Source of the DNA: Persicaria tinctoria
Lineage: Eukaryota > Streptophyta > Magnoliopsida > Caryophyllales > Polygonaceae
DNA: 64,000 nt
Direction: 5' to 3'
Assembly (NCBI GenBank): GCA_037127255.1
Contig: JBANSL010000004.1
Coordinates: 30,470,467 to 30,534,466 of the forward strand
The notes below the pieces were generated by a model. That model was not told the DNA's origin and did not search any database. It saw nothing but the letters and a program-made list of their open reading frames with translations. Positions 47,384 through 58,897 of this stretch are shown piece after piece. Positions within the stretch are counted from its first letter, which is position 1; each line of letters opens with the position of its first letter. Both the position numbers and the translations under genes were made by a program.

Positions 47384-47735
47384 ATCTCACCCTTGAAGAA
47401 AGACAAAACCTGTGCGTCCCTGCAACTTAGTCAAACAGATATATCATAATCAAAATCAGACTAAGTACCTGCAAGGGTTAGACAAATGTTGGATCAAATT
47501 TTTAAAGCATGCAAAAACTATCCAACGGAAAACCATAAATCAAAAGGCAAGGTCTTCCAAGACCTTTAATCAGAGGTTTTCAAGGTCTAACGATCATCTC
47601 CCCCTTTTTGTCTTTCAACAAAGGGCGGAGGTAAAACAGTCACCAAAAGTGACCAAATGTTTTGAAAACGTTTCAAAAACCAGCAAAGTAATAAGTTCCA
47701 GGGGTGGGATAGGGTGGGATTAGGTTTAGGCTTGG

Positions 47736-49451
47736 TCAATCCAGAGCATCATCAGTGAGCCTCGTCCACAGTCCTTCCAGCATCGTTGAAATCCCGCTCA
47801 TCGTCGTCATCAACTCCTTCTGCAGCTCCTTAATATCCAGGCGAACTTCCTCCAAGCCCAACTCAAGGTTGTCCATGCGTTCATCGAAAACTGGAGCAGT
47901 GGGAAAGGCTTTTGAAGGAGTGGCAAGACTCAAGGTCCCTTGGGGAGACCGAGTGATGCCAATCTTTTCAAGGCCTTTAGAGTCGAACATACCCGTATGA
48001 CGCAGCTGTTCTTCATTTTTGAGATCAATTCCAAAAGCTTTGAAGATAGGGGTCAAAAGGGTAGCAAAGGGGAGGGGAGAGCCTTTTCGAGCTTTTCTGG
48101 CATGGGCCATGGTTCCAAGGATGGTGTTGGCTAGATCAGGATCAAGGCCATTTAGAATGCGGTAGAGCTGGACCATGGCATTGTCGGTAAGGAGTGAGCC
48201 AGAGTTGAGACGGGGTAAGAGGCATCTAACAATGATGTTAAAGATAATTTTTACCTCAAGGGTTAGGGATGAGTGGGTGAGTTGTTTTGAGGTGTTGTTG
48301 GACGCTTCGGGTAGGAGATATTTGGCTCGGGCTAGAATGATGCAGTTTTCTTTTGAGGGGTGGATTTCAGATGGTGGAACAGGGGTAGGTAAGCCTAGGA
48401 GATCTGCAAAATCATTGGGGTTGAGAGAGATTCTAACCCCTTTGACAACAGTCTCCAAAGACCAACCATCAGTGTCGTTCTTGGCTTTTAGGTTAATGTA
48501 GAAGAGTCGGGTAAGCTCAGGGTAGTAAACAGTTTCTCGGTTAAGAAGAGTCCAGGCTGGGGAATTTTTGAAGAGCTCAATGCAAGGCATCTTCAAAGCT
48601 TCAAAGAATTCGAAATCTAAAAAATCTGAACAGCTAAGCTTACAAGTACGAAACTCGTCTACCCACTTACCAGCAGTCTCAGCATCTAAAAACCAAGAGG
48701 AGGGCAAGGATTGATTTACCTGGATATAGGCCGGGGGGTCTGCGTTCTTTCTGCGCGCAACAGATGGAGCAACTCTCTTGACAGGCGCTACAAGACTCTT
48801 GACGGGGCCCTTCCTGGTACGCTTAGGGGATGGAGGCTTGACTGGAGCAGGGGCTTTCCGCTTCTTCGGAGACGGGGGAGGAGGAGGAGAAGGAGAGGGA
48901 GTTTCTTCCTCCTCTTCCTCAGACCCCGAGTCCTCACCGGACCCCGCTTCATCACCTTCAGGATCCTCGTCCTCTCCGGATCCCTCGTGCTCTTCCTCTT
49001 CCTCTTCTTCTTCCTCAGGCTCCGCCTCAGATGGAACCTCTTCGACTTCGGCTTCCTTTCGAATTCGCTCAGCTTCCTCCTCAGCCAGTCTCTTAGCAAG
49101 CTCGGCCTCCTCATCGGCCTTTTTCTGTCTCAAGGCCTCCTCCTCGGCTTCCCTGGCAGCATCTCTTTCCAGGGCGGCATCAAGGTCGTCTTCCTCTTCT
49201 TCCTCATCCTCTTCCTCAGCCAGGATCTTTCTCTTCCCCTTTTGTTTAGCACTCAAGGGTTTCTTAGCAGCACGTTTCTGAGAGCCTTTGGGAGCCGTGG
49301 CCGAGCTCGTCTTAACGGTGCTCTGGATAACTGCTGGGATGATGGCTTGAGTGGCAGGTTCGGGTGTGGGAGAGGTAGCAGTGGCCTGGCGTCCCTTGGG
49401 GGCGGCGCCAAGTCTTTTGGGAGTGACGGCTTTCTTGGTTTTGGGTGCCAT
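47736..49451 (-). CDS. Extra 571-aa ORF of Copia B
   Basis: Homologue of 30611-32323, same position and same layout: basic start (MAPKTKKAVTPKR), Glu/Ala-rich coiled coil, long acidic run with a few extra Glu codons, SPKRTRKG, the domain with PAYIQVNQSLPSSWF and DFADLLGLP, and a C-terminal amphipathic helix. Differences to Copia A are scattered substitutions and small in-frame length changes in the acidic repeats; no stop or frameshift in either copy. The product would be nuclear or cytoplasmic, not membrane-bound. Role in the element's life cycle unknown; a captured host or transposon domain is possible. Confidence 0.85.
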   Translation of the reverse strand: MAPKTKKAVTPKRLGAAPKGRQATATSPTPEPATQAIIPAVIQSTVKTSSATAPKGSQKRAAKKPLSAKQKGKRKILAEEEDEEEEEDDLDAALERDAAREAEEEALRQKKADEEAELAKRLAEEEAERIRKEAEVEEVPSEAEPEEEEEEEEEHEGSGEDEDPEGDEAGSGEDSGSEEEEEETPSPSPPPPPSPKKRKAPAPVKPPSPKRTRKGPVKSLVAPVKRVAPSVARRKNADPPAYIQVNQSLPSSWFLDAETAGKWVDEFRTCKLSCSDFLDFEFFEALKMPCIELFKNSPAWTLLNRETVYYPELTRLFYINLKAKNDTDGWSLETVVKGVRISLNPNDFADLLGLPTPVPPSEIHPSKENCIILARAKYLLPEASNNTSKQLTHSSLTLEVKIIFNIIVRCLLPRLNSGSLLTDNAMVQLYRILNGLDPDLANTILGTMAHARKARKGSPLPFATLLTPIFKAFGIDLKNEEQLRHTGMFDSKGLEKIGITRSPQGTLSLATPSKAFPTAPVFDERMDNLELGLEEVRLDIKELQKELMTTMSGISTMLEGLWTRLTDDALD

Positions 49452-49927
49452 GGAGGTAGTCGGTTAGGGTTTCTTTGAGAGGTTGAAGATGAAGGAGTGG
49501 AAAGGGTTTGGAAAAATCTGAGTGTGGGTTGTAATCGGGTACTTTTCGCATTTCATCACAAATGAAGCAGTAGAGAGAGAAGGTGACGGATTGATGGGAT
49601 GGGTTTAGGGTTCCAAGGAAAGAAATCATTACCTTGCCAAGTTGAAGGATTTTCAAATTCAAATTCAAATTTCCCTAAAAATCGGACTAAACACAAACCA
49701 ATTTAGTTCCAAAAATAAAAAATCTTAACGGTTAAGGAAATCATAGAAATAGGCAATTTTTGAAATCCGATTAAAATAAATATAATTGATTAAATATCTA
49801 AAAAGATATTAACCAAAAATATATGATCCGATATATGTACTCCACTGTTCAGTTTGCAGACCTTGACATAATTCTCAAAGGTCTTGACACTGAGTGGAGT
49901 TTATCTTTCGTAAAGGGAAAGCTCCCC

Positions 49928-52900
49928 CTACGAAAGTGCATCCTTGTTGAGCATCCCAATCTCTCGTCTAATGAAGGTGAACCTGTCCTCTGCTAAAGGC
50001 TTAGTAAAAATGTCAGCCCATTGATAATCAGTAGAAATAAAAGATATGGACACATCACCTTTTTCAACATGATCTCTAATAAAATGATGTCTTACATCAA
50101 TATGCTTGGTCCTTGAATGCTGAACAGGATTCTTAGTGATGGATATGGCACTTGTATTGTCACACTTAATTGGGATACCCTTGAGGCTGATGCCAAGATC
50201 TCGCATTTGTTGAGTTATCCAAAGGATTTGGGAGCAACAAGCTCCAGCTGCAATGTATTCGGCTTCTGCAGTGGATAGAGCAACTGAGTTTTGCTTCTTT
50301 GAGTGCCAACTGATCAAAGATGCTCCTAAGAATTGGCAACATCCTGATGTGCTCTTTCTATCCACCTTGTAGCCTGCAAAATCTGCATCAGAATATCCAA
50401 TTAAAGTGAAATCCTTTTGCTTTGGGTACCATAGTCCAAGTTCCTTAGTGCCATTGAGATATCAAAAGATCCTCTTCACAGCCACGAGGTGAGATTCTTT
50501 TGGATCAGCTTGAAACCTAGCACACATGCAAACACTAAACATAATGTCAGGTCTACTAGCCGTGAGATATAATAAAGATCCAATCATTCCTCGATACTCC
50601 TTTTGATTGACACTTGTTCCAGTCTTGTCTTGATCTAGAGATAACGTTGAGCTCATGGGAGTCTTGGCTGCTTTGGATTGATCCATCTTGAACTTCTTCA
50701 AGAGATCCTTAGTGTACTTGCTTTGGTTGACGAAGATCCCTTTCTTGGATTGATGAACTTGTAACCCCAAAAAGAAGTTGAGTTCACCCATCAAGCTCAT
50801 CTCAAATTCACTGCACATAATGTCAGAAAATTCCTTGCACAAAGATGTGTTAGTAGCACCAAATAATATATCATCAACATAAATTTGAATAACCAAAATG
50901 TCCTTTCCTTTGGTCTTGATAAAAAGAGTCTTGTCGATCAACCCTCTTTTAAAATCATTTTCTAAAAGATATTTCGACAAGTGCTCGTACCAAGCTCTTG
51001 GGGCTTGTTTCAAACCATAAAGCGCTTTGTCAAGTTTGTAAACATGATTGGGGAATTCTGAGCTTTCAATACCTGGGGGTTGAGCAACATAAACTTCTTC
51101 TTCTAAGAAACCATTAAGAAAAGCACACTTGACATCCATTTGATATAACTTTATGCTCATAAAAGATGCAAATGCTAATAAAATGCGAATGGCTTCAAGC
51201 CTGGCTACGGGAGCAAAGGTCTCCTCGTAGTCAATACCTTCCTCTTGATTGTAGCCTTGAGCAACAAGCAGTGCCTTGTTCCTCACAATCTTGCCATTCT
51301 TATCTAGCTTGTTTCGAAACACCCATCGAGTGCCAATGACTGATTGATGCTTTGGTCTAGGCTTCAAAGTCCAGACTTTGTTCCTCTCAAATTCATTAAG
51401 TTCACTTTGCATAGCTATAATCCAGTCTGGCTCTTGAAGTGCCTCATTTACCTTCTTTGGCTCAATAAGAGAAACAAACGCGTTAAAAGCACAAAGATCT
51501 TTAAGTTTAGAACGAGTTTGAACACTAGAAGTAGGGTCAGAAATGATATCCTTTAATGAGTGTGATGAGGAGTATTTGAATTTCCTTTTGCTAGTCTCAG
51601 CTCCTTGATTCGTCACACCATCAGGATTGATTTGTGGTTCATCTGACTCCGTGGTCCTGTTAGGTTCAGTTACAACAGTTTCTGACATCTCAACACTGTT
51701 GGATTGGACACCAAAGGCTTTGGACACATCTTCAACACCTTGGGCCAATTCTTCAGTGTTAAGAATCGGTTCCTGCATGTTCCTTTTCTCTGTGTTCATG
51801 GTAGCAGCATCATCACCTTCCTCGTTCTCTTCATTGATATTAAGATCTATATCTGCAACACTTTCACTCAAAGCACCATCATTGCATTCATCAAAAATAA
51901 CATGTATACTTTCTTCAACAACCTGGGTCCTTTTATTGAAGATTCTATAAGCTTTGCTACTCGTGGAATAGCCAAGAAATATACCTTCATCACTACGCGC
52001 ATCAAATTTCCCAAGGTTATCTTTTCCATTGTTATGAACAAAACAAGTACAGCCAAAGGGTTTAAAATAAGATATAAGTGGTTCGCGGCCTTTGAAAAGC
52101 TCATAAGGAGTTTTCTTTAAGATGGAACGAATAAGACAACGATTTAAAATGTAGTTAGCTGTGTTAACAGCTTCAGCCCAATAGGTTTTAGGTAATGCAT
52201 TTTCTAAAAGCATAGTCCTGGCCATATCCTCTAAGGTGCGGTTCTTGCGTTCCACAACCCCGTTTTGTTGAGGTGTCCTGGGAGCAGAAAAGTTATGGGA
52301 GATGTCATATTTAGCACAAAACAAATCAAATTGAAGTTGATCAAACTCCCTACCATGATCACTCCGAATAGACAATATGGGCTCATTTCTTAAAGTTTGC
52401 AACTCCTTACAAAGTTTTGAAAACTCAAATAAGGCCTCTGATTTTTCTTTCAAAAATGCAACCCAAGTATATCTTGAAAAATCATCGACAACAACTAGCA
52501 TGTACTTTTTACCATTGGGAGATTTGACTCGCATAGGACCACATAAATCCATATGTAAAAGTTCAAGGGGTCTAGAAGAACTTACAACCTTTTTGGGTTT
52601 GAAGGAGCTACGTGTTTGTTTACCTCGTGTGCAAGCATTGCACATGTCAATACCCTTGAAGTCCATCTCAGGTAGCCCTCTTACAAGCCCTTTGGACACA
52701 CACTTCTGTAGTGTATGTGGACTCACATGACTGAGTCTCCTATGCCAAAGCTTTGGATCGTCCGTCAAGGCCTTTAAACAGGTTAAGCTTCCTTGTGCCA
52801 CTTGATCAGCATTTACAGTGTATATGTTGTTGTAACGATATGCAGTCAGAATAACTTCACCTGTATCATCTCTGCACACTATACATCTTTTCTTGTTAAA

Positions 52901-53182
52901 TCTGACATTGTTACCACTATCACATAATTGAGAAACGCTAAGCAAATTATACTTTAAACCATTAACAAGATAGACATTTTTAATACTATGGCTGGAATCA
53001 CTTCCAACACTACCAATACCAACAATGTGGCATTTCCCTTTGTCACCAACAGTGATTGTTCCCGTGGATTGCTCCTTTAGATCATGAAAGAGAGAACTCT
53101 TCCCACTCATATGCCTCGAGCAACCACTATCAATAATCCATTTGTGTTCTTTCACCTTGGTGATCTCTTGCAAAACAAACAT
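49928..53182 (-). pseudogene. Copia B pol (protease, integrase, RT, RNase H) with one in-frame stop
   Basis: Begins ATG at 53182-53180, overlapping the upstream stop as TGATG. Protease DSGCSRHM; pre-integrase CNACTRGKQ; integrase Asp-Asp-Glu in [15 protein letters not shown] and [10 protein letters not shown]; integrase C-terminus with [10 protein letters not shown] with [14 protein letters not shown] and catalytic YVDDILF near 50860-50890; RNase H with YSDADFAGY, STAEAEYIA and KCDNTSAI. The only interruption seen is TGA at 50462-50464 where the family has Arg (CGA), a CpG-type change. About 1085 codons. Close to functional, but as it stands RT is cut from RNase H. Confidence 0.92.
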
Positions 53183-53570
53183 CAACCTTTGTGGCTAGAC
53201 CAATAAGCAAATTTGGATCCATTGTTGGGGTAAACCATATTTGGTAAAATAGTGCCTTTTGGGACCCAAACTTGTGTTATCCGTTCTTTTCTCAAATGAA
53301 CAGGAAATGTATTGCGAATAATATAAGGATCCTTTCTTTTATAAGGGCAGGTCTCTTTTACATGTCCCTTTCTAGCACAATGGTGACATATAGGAGAGGT
53401 TCTGCTTCCTTTAGCCTTTACAAAAGTGGTAATGTGTTGCTTCTTTAAAAACTTTGGATTGTAACCAATACCACTTTTGTTTAGAGAGCTTTGTTGCTCA
53501 CCCAACATCTTATCGAGAGTGCCTTTGGATTTGGTAAAACTTATGAGGGCTGTCTGTTGGTCAAGATCTT
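53182..53570 (-). pseudogene. Copia B gag C-terminal part with second zinc knuckle
   Basis: CHHCARKGHVKETC near 53355-53395, then a conserved stretch to the stop at 53182-53184. A one-base deletion near 53567 (compared with Copia A) puts it out of frame with the main gag ORF; the frame DLDQQTALISFTKSKG links the two. Stop TGA and pol ATG overlap as TGATG, as in Copia A. Confidence 0.82.
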
Positions 53571-54980
53571 ATTATTCAGGGAGATCTTCTCGTTCTCTAA
53601 GTCATGATGCTCATTTCTTAGAGAGGAGAGATCTTGCTTGAGTTCAGATTTCTCCGAGTCAAGCATCTTGACTTTAATGTCAAGACCTGAATAAGAAGCT
53701 TCAAGACCTTTGACCCTCATAGACAGATCCTCAATAGTTCTTTCCTGGTCCACAATTCTCTTAATAAGAATGTTAGTTTGGGCAATAAGCTTCTCTTCAT
53801 TGGCAATCATATTTGAAAGGAATTCCGATAATACCTCTTTTGGACTTTCCATAAGTTCTCTTACAGTAGCTTCAAGCTTTTCATCGTGGGATTCATCTTC
53901 TGAGGCCATAAGACAAATGTTGGCCTTCTCATCGTCGGAGTCAGAGTCGGAATCACTCCAAGTAGCCACCATAGCTTTCCTCTTCCATTTGTCACCTTTC
54001 TTGGGCTGGCTCTTTGTCTTTTGAGGACAGTCCTTTACAAGATGATCTGTTTCACCACATTCAAAACATGACAACGGTTTAGTCTTCTTTTCATACTTGT
54101 TGTATTGAGGCTTACCTCGAAATTTTGAAGACTCTGATCCATCCTTGTTGTTGAATTGCTTCTTCATTTTGAGAATTCTAGCAAGGCCTCTTGTGATAAG
54201 AGCAAAAGGATCATCCTCATCGTCATCCTCATCTTCAGAGTCAGATCCATCCTTGGACTCATCCTTCTTAGACTTGAGTGCCAAGTTCTTGGTGCTAGTT
54301 GGAAGCTCTCCATCGTCTTCATTAAGGATCATCTCATGCGTGATCAGCTTCCCAAGGAGGTCATCAAGGGGTAGAATGGTGAGGTCCTGAGCTTCTTCTA
54401 TAGCTGTTACTTTTGGACCCCATTTCTCCTTTGGAAGGCACCTCAGTATCTTCCTCACTTTCTCAACGTTGGTAAAGCTCTTGCCGAGAGAGTCAAGGTT
54501 GTTGGTGATTTCAGTGAATCGTGTGAACATGGCTTTGATTGACTCATCGGACTTCATCTTGAAGAGCTCATAATTTCGAAGGAAGATGCTGATCTTGGTG
54601 TCTTTCACTTGGCTCGTTCCTTCATAGGTGACGACCAACTTGTCCCAAATCTCTTTAGCTGACCTACAAGAGGAAATACGGTTAAACTCATCAGTGCTAA
54701 GACCACAATAAAGTAAGTTAATAGCCCTGTAGTTTTTGGAGATGGTTTCAAGATCTGTTTGGTTGTATTCGGACTTCTTCTTTGCAACTTTGGTATCGTT
54801 TGGTCCTTCCTTCTCTGGAATCTTCGGACCATTCTCTATAATGTTCCAAAGCTCTAGATCCTGGTCTATGATGAACATCTTCATCAAAGATCTCCAGTGG
54901 ACAAAGTTGTTTCCTACAAAGAGTGGCGGTCTGCTTGTGGACCTTCCCTGTGCAAATCCTCCGCTTGCTTCACCAGACAT
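53571..54980 (-). pseudogene. Copia B gag, main part
   Basis: Open from MSGEASGGFAQGRSTSRP through the capsid-like domain (WNIIENGPKIP, WDKLVVTYEGTS), the first CCHC knuckle (CFECGETDHLVKDC), the ATWSDSDSDSDDE segment and a coiled coil. The computed ORF runs on out of frame to 53541. It forms the particle and binds the RNA. The N-terminal Ser/Gly-rich start is the same in Copia A. Confidence 0.88.
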
Positions 54981-55024
54981 GATCGAAAACTCACAAGATT
55001 GTTAGATCAAAAACAGTGAGTAAA

Positions 55025-55036
55025 GCTCTGATTCCA
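55025..55036 (-). other. Primer-binding site of Copia B, initiator tRNA-Met
   Basis: Minus strand TGGAATCAGAGC, one base off TGGTATCAGAGC. Confidence 0.85.
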
Positions 55037-55038
55037 AT

Positions 55039-56049
55039 TGAAGGTTCGATAATATAAAACAATGTAATATAGAAATACTCTAGAAGGGGGGTTGAATAGA
55101 GTATGCCCGTTTTTCGCAGAAAGTCTCAAGACTTTTGGAGCTGGAACCAAAACCTTTGAGATAAACCTGAGTCACAAAGTTAAACAATTCGAACCAAGTG
55201 CGGAAATAAGGTAAAGCAAATAAGTAAAGGACACGAGTAATTGTTTACGAGGTTCAGCACAACTGGCCTACGTCCCCACCTAGGGTTCTTCCACAACCCT
55301 AGGATTCAAAGGCTTTATTGATTGCTTAGCTTAGGATCCTAATAGCTCACCGAGAAGCCTCTCTCCTATACAATTGCAATCTAGTCAACTCACGTTCCCT
55401 TGGAGTCATAGACCAATCTAGAAGAGCCCCACCTCTCTCAGCTATCTAGTACAATCCTCTAAGTCTCGCAAATCAATAGCCTAGTGCAACTTCCCGAGTT
55501 ATAAACTCTCGAGTAACACTTGAAATGAATATATCCTATAAGCTCACATTGACTCTCAAAGACTTTGAAATAAACAACAAACTATTTGAGCGCTTTGCAG
55601 AGAGACACTTGGAAGACAGATCGCTTGAATGAATGAAGCTCGTGTGTAGCACTTGTACTTCTGTCTTCTCCTTCCTTTCCTTTATATACTAGCATGGAGA
55701 TAGCATGGAGCGTGTGGATCTTCATCACCAGATCTCCAACGGCTCTTTTGGAATCAGTTTGATCTTGTAATCTTCTATATAAGGATACTTTGAAACGCCA
55801 TGATCTAATTTGAACTGATCTCTTCAACATGTAAGGAAGGATGTAATCTCGATTTATACTTCCTGAAATGGTTAGTCATTCATATATATATAATATAATG
55901 GAAGTATATAATAAGATAAAATAATATACGAATAATAAGATAGGTTTTGTATTTCATCAACTGTTAATGCTCCAAGGCCTTTGACACAAACATCCTGTCA
56001 ACGCCTTTGAAACATCTATTCCGATTTTTATCAAGGGAGGGAGTTATCA
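55039..56049 (-). repeat. 5' LTR of Copia B
   Basis: 1011 bp. TATA-like TATATAAAGG (minus) at about 55679-55688. Confidence 0.95.
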
Positions 56050-56797
56050 AGGTACTTTATATCGCTCTATCTTGTGCTTCATCCTTTATTGAAAGATTTA
56101 GGAACTCAAGTTGCAAACTTGGGTAGTAATTAAGGTTTCTATTCAGAAGCCTATAAACTCTAATTATGAAAAGGATAGACGCAATTATGGTTATTTATCG
56201 AAAGGTTTATATTTCTATTTGCCGGATTTGGTGAAATTCTTGTCTTTTATTGATAAAGTTCTTGTCTTTTACGATTTATGATTTCACTTGCATGGTTGTC
56301 GTTGTGGTAGGCCCTGCCTTTGAAAGATCTTTTATTATATTTGTTTAAATCCGAATTATTGTCGTTCGTTGGGTCCTCAAAAAATTCAACAACCATTGTG
56401 ATTTATGACCATACTTCTTCTCCATCATTTATTCTCCGGCCATCTTTGCCGACACACACAGGTTACTGCACATTCACTCGACATCAACTAGTTTAGTCAA
56501 CATCGAGTCCCTTAGATCGATTGGCAGTCTTTTGAGCTAGTCGACCTCTACTGCTAACCACTCGACATCGAGTCTATCACTCGACGTCAACTGTTTCAGT
56601 CGACATCGAGTGGTCTCTTGAGTCGATTCAAAACGTGATTTACGAGCTATCTGGGATCCGCTGACACGCTTCCTCGAGGATCGATCCTGATTCCCTTCCA
56701 CTACAATGGGAGGAAGTCTTGTAACTTATTTGTGCAGACTGGAATTAGGTTTGATTTATAATTTATATTAATTATTAGACTCGATTTCCTCCCAAAA
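56050..56797 (+). repeat. Solo LTR of element 3, right part
   Basis: Continues the left part after Copia B and ends ATTTCCTCCCAAAA before AACCC (56798-56802), which matches the AACCC at 45489-45493 as a target duplication. The end resembles the ATTTCCTCCTCACAACA end of element 2. The terminal CA appears mutated. Confidence 0.75.
56463..56622 (+). repeat. Motif cluster 2 in element 3 LTR
   Basis: About six copies of ACTCGACATCAAC, CATCGAGTC, CTCGACATCGAGT and CTCGACGTCAAC. The two-cluster layout (U3 side and near the LTR end) matches element 2. Confidence 0.8.
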
Positions 56798-56831
56798 AAC
56801 CCTAACACATTACTCCAGATCTGACAATCTG

Positions 56832-56843
56832 GCTCTGATACCA
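56832..56843 (-). other. Primer-binding site of Copia C, initiator tRNA-Met
   Basis: Minus strand TGGTATCAGAGC, perfect, three bases from the LTR. Confidence 0.9.
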
Positions 56844-56846
56844 ATT

Positions 56847-57545
56847 TGAAATTGAAACTGTCGAGTAAACGAATAACGATTCAAGCAACGGAAGGAAATA
56901 TGAATCAAAACCAAATCGATAAACAAAGAGACACGGGAGGTTGTTTACATTGTTCGAGTATTGCACCTACATCCACGAGGCCTAATGAGCAGAGACCCTA
57001 TATCCACTATGTATGATCAATCTGGGTACAACAAGGGCAATTGAAGTCGATATGCTAGGCAACAAACGACAAGGATTAAAGGAAATAAGGAAACTCCCTT
57101 CTAATCTCCAAGGTTATCGCCAATCTGATATGTAAAGGGGATGAGACTCAAAACACCGTCTTCAGCACCAGCAATGGAGCTACTCAGAAGAACCTAGAAA
57201 GAGGAAGCTTTCCAGAGAGCGTTTTAGGATTTTGTGGAGTATACATGTGACAGAGAGCACAACCAGAACTATAGAGCCCTTCAAGCTTATATAGGGCTGA
57301 GGAGAAGCGTCTATGGAAACCCTTAGTAGCAAAAGAGACGTTGGAGCTCTATTAAGTTTGGGCCGGCTAAAATGCCTCAGACTTCTGGCCCAATAGATTC
57401 GGATTGATAACCTGAATCAGTTAGACATAAAGAGCCCGATTTGGGATTCGATCAAAAAATTAGGCCATATTGAGTCATCTACAAAGATCAGATCACAACC
57501 CATAGAGTTTACATGTACAACACTTAGGAAATATAACTTCTAACA
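56847..57545 (-). repeat. 5' LTR of Copia C
   Basis: 699 bp, paired with 41508-42267. Contains a TATA-like CTATATAAGC (minus) near 57287-57297. Confidence 0.85.
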
Positions 57546-58830
57546 CTTATAATCACACCTCTTGTATGAACATACCAGATCAAACCCAATGCTATTGAAA
57601 TGGGTACAGTAGGCACAATTGTCGTAATAACAAAATTCAACTGTACGATGGAAGAAGTTTAATCCAATCAAGAATGATTACTGAGGAAATTAAAATAACT
57701 TGTTGCAAATACATGATTGGATTGATTGAAATTGAAATTAAATTAATTTGTTCAAACACAATACCAAAGTTTGTATTTGCGGCAACATAAATTTGTATCA
57801 GCAGTCATGCCGCCACCTTCATCCTCTCATATTACACCTTCATATAAAAAACTCCAAGTTGTTATGGCCTCCAAGTGTTGTAAGCATTACAGTTCCCGAA
57901 AAATGTAGTTGAAGAATAAGAATAAATCCAATCCTAAACTGTGAACCTCAAATCGATCTATTCATTTCGATTGGGACACTTATTGATTATCATAAATCCA
58001 ATAAAAAATCAAATAAAGTTTGGGACACTTATCGATTATCACTATAAGTTCTCAAATTGATCTATTCATTTCAATGCCTACATTGAATCACAAAGACCGG
58101 CAGGAAGACTCACTTTGAGAAGAATATAGAAAGGGAGAAGGAGGACTCAAAAGGGTGGAATTTTATTATTGAAGGAGGTGGGTGAATTTAATTCGGAGGA
58201 CAAAGAGTACGAGAGTGGAGGCGAAGATGGTGAAAAGAACTAGGCCACTTGGGATTTCTTTTCTTTTGATCTTCTCTTGTGATTGTTTGATTTGAGACCT
58301 AAGTGTAAATTAGTTATAATTATTGTGTCAATAGTCATTCTAACGTCTTGCTAGAAGACATTATGATTTCGAAATGCCATTAAGATTTTGGACAATGCAT
58401 CGTATATTTTAGGGTACATTATAGAAAACCACCCCTAAAATAGCCCACATTGCTCAAAACCACCCCTTATATGAAATTAACGAAAACCACCCTTTAAAAG
58501 CCTTGCATTGGCAATCAACCACCCTTGTTAGTTTTCCGTCAGTCCCTCCGTTAAATATATTAAAAAAATTACTACTTATGTTTTAAATGTATTTTAATGT
58601 AAATAAATTGATTAAAACAAAAAAAAATTAGAAAAGGGGAAGAGATTAACAATTACCCTTTCTTCACCCCCTTCTTCATTCTTCGTACGCTGCTCGCACA
58701 CAGGAGTTCAATAATTTCAAAGCAAGGATGAAGTTGATAAAGGTGGTATATGTGATTTCTATGTAGAATCGAATGATGCATCGAAATTAACACTAAAGAG
58801 CAAGACTCAATCTCTTCAATTTCATGCCCA
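57546..58830. other. Interval between Copia C and the right-hand LINE
   Basis: About 1.3 kb, no credible ORF. A short imperfect duplication (GATCTATTCATTTC and GGGACACTTAT segments) lies at about 57950-58080. The CCACCCCT-rich text at 58430-58530 looks like a transposon terminal region, but no partner end was found. Confidence 0.5.
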
Positions 58831-58897
58831 TTTTTTTATTTGGTAAACAAATGAGGTCAAGAGCCCTCACCATGCTTTATTAACAAAAAGGAAAGAG

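Larger units (their letters stand above)
46373..56049 (-). mobile_element. Copia B, Sirevirus-like LTR retrotransposon with extra ORF, near-intact
   Basis: Sister of Copia A with the RT retained. LTRs 46373-47383 and 55039-56049, both 1011 bp, about a dozen differences. Perfect target duplication AGGTA at 46368-46372 and 56050-56054. All domains present; defects by eye are one frameshift late in gag, one in-frame stop in pol and one base change in the primer site. It interrupts the element 3 solo LTR. Confidence 0.95.
41508..57545 (-). mobile_element. Copia C, old decayed Copia, split by a solo LTR and Copia B
   Basis: Diverged LTRs at 41508-42267 and 56847-57545 (TGT(T/C)AGAAG start, ATTTCA end in element orientation) with tRNA-Met primer site and pol remains between. 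Flanks CTTTT (41503-41507) and CTTAT (57546-57550) may be a mutated target duplication. LTR divergence with indels is far greater than in Copia A or B. Integrase wording resembles the Tork side of Copia; assignment is tentative. Confidence 0.85.

Noticed and set aside
58430..58560. CCACCCCT-rich region as a transposon terminal repeat
   Set aside because: Looks like known plant transposon ends, but no inverted partner or target duplication was found in the window.
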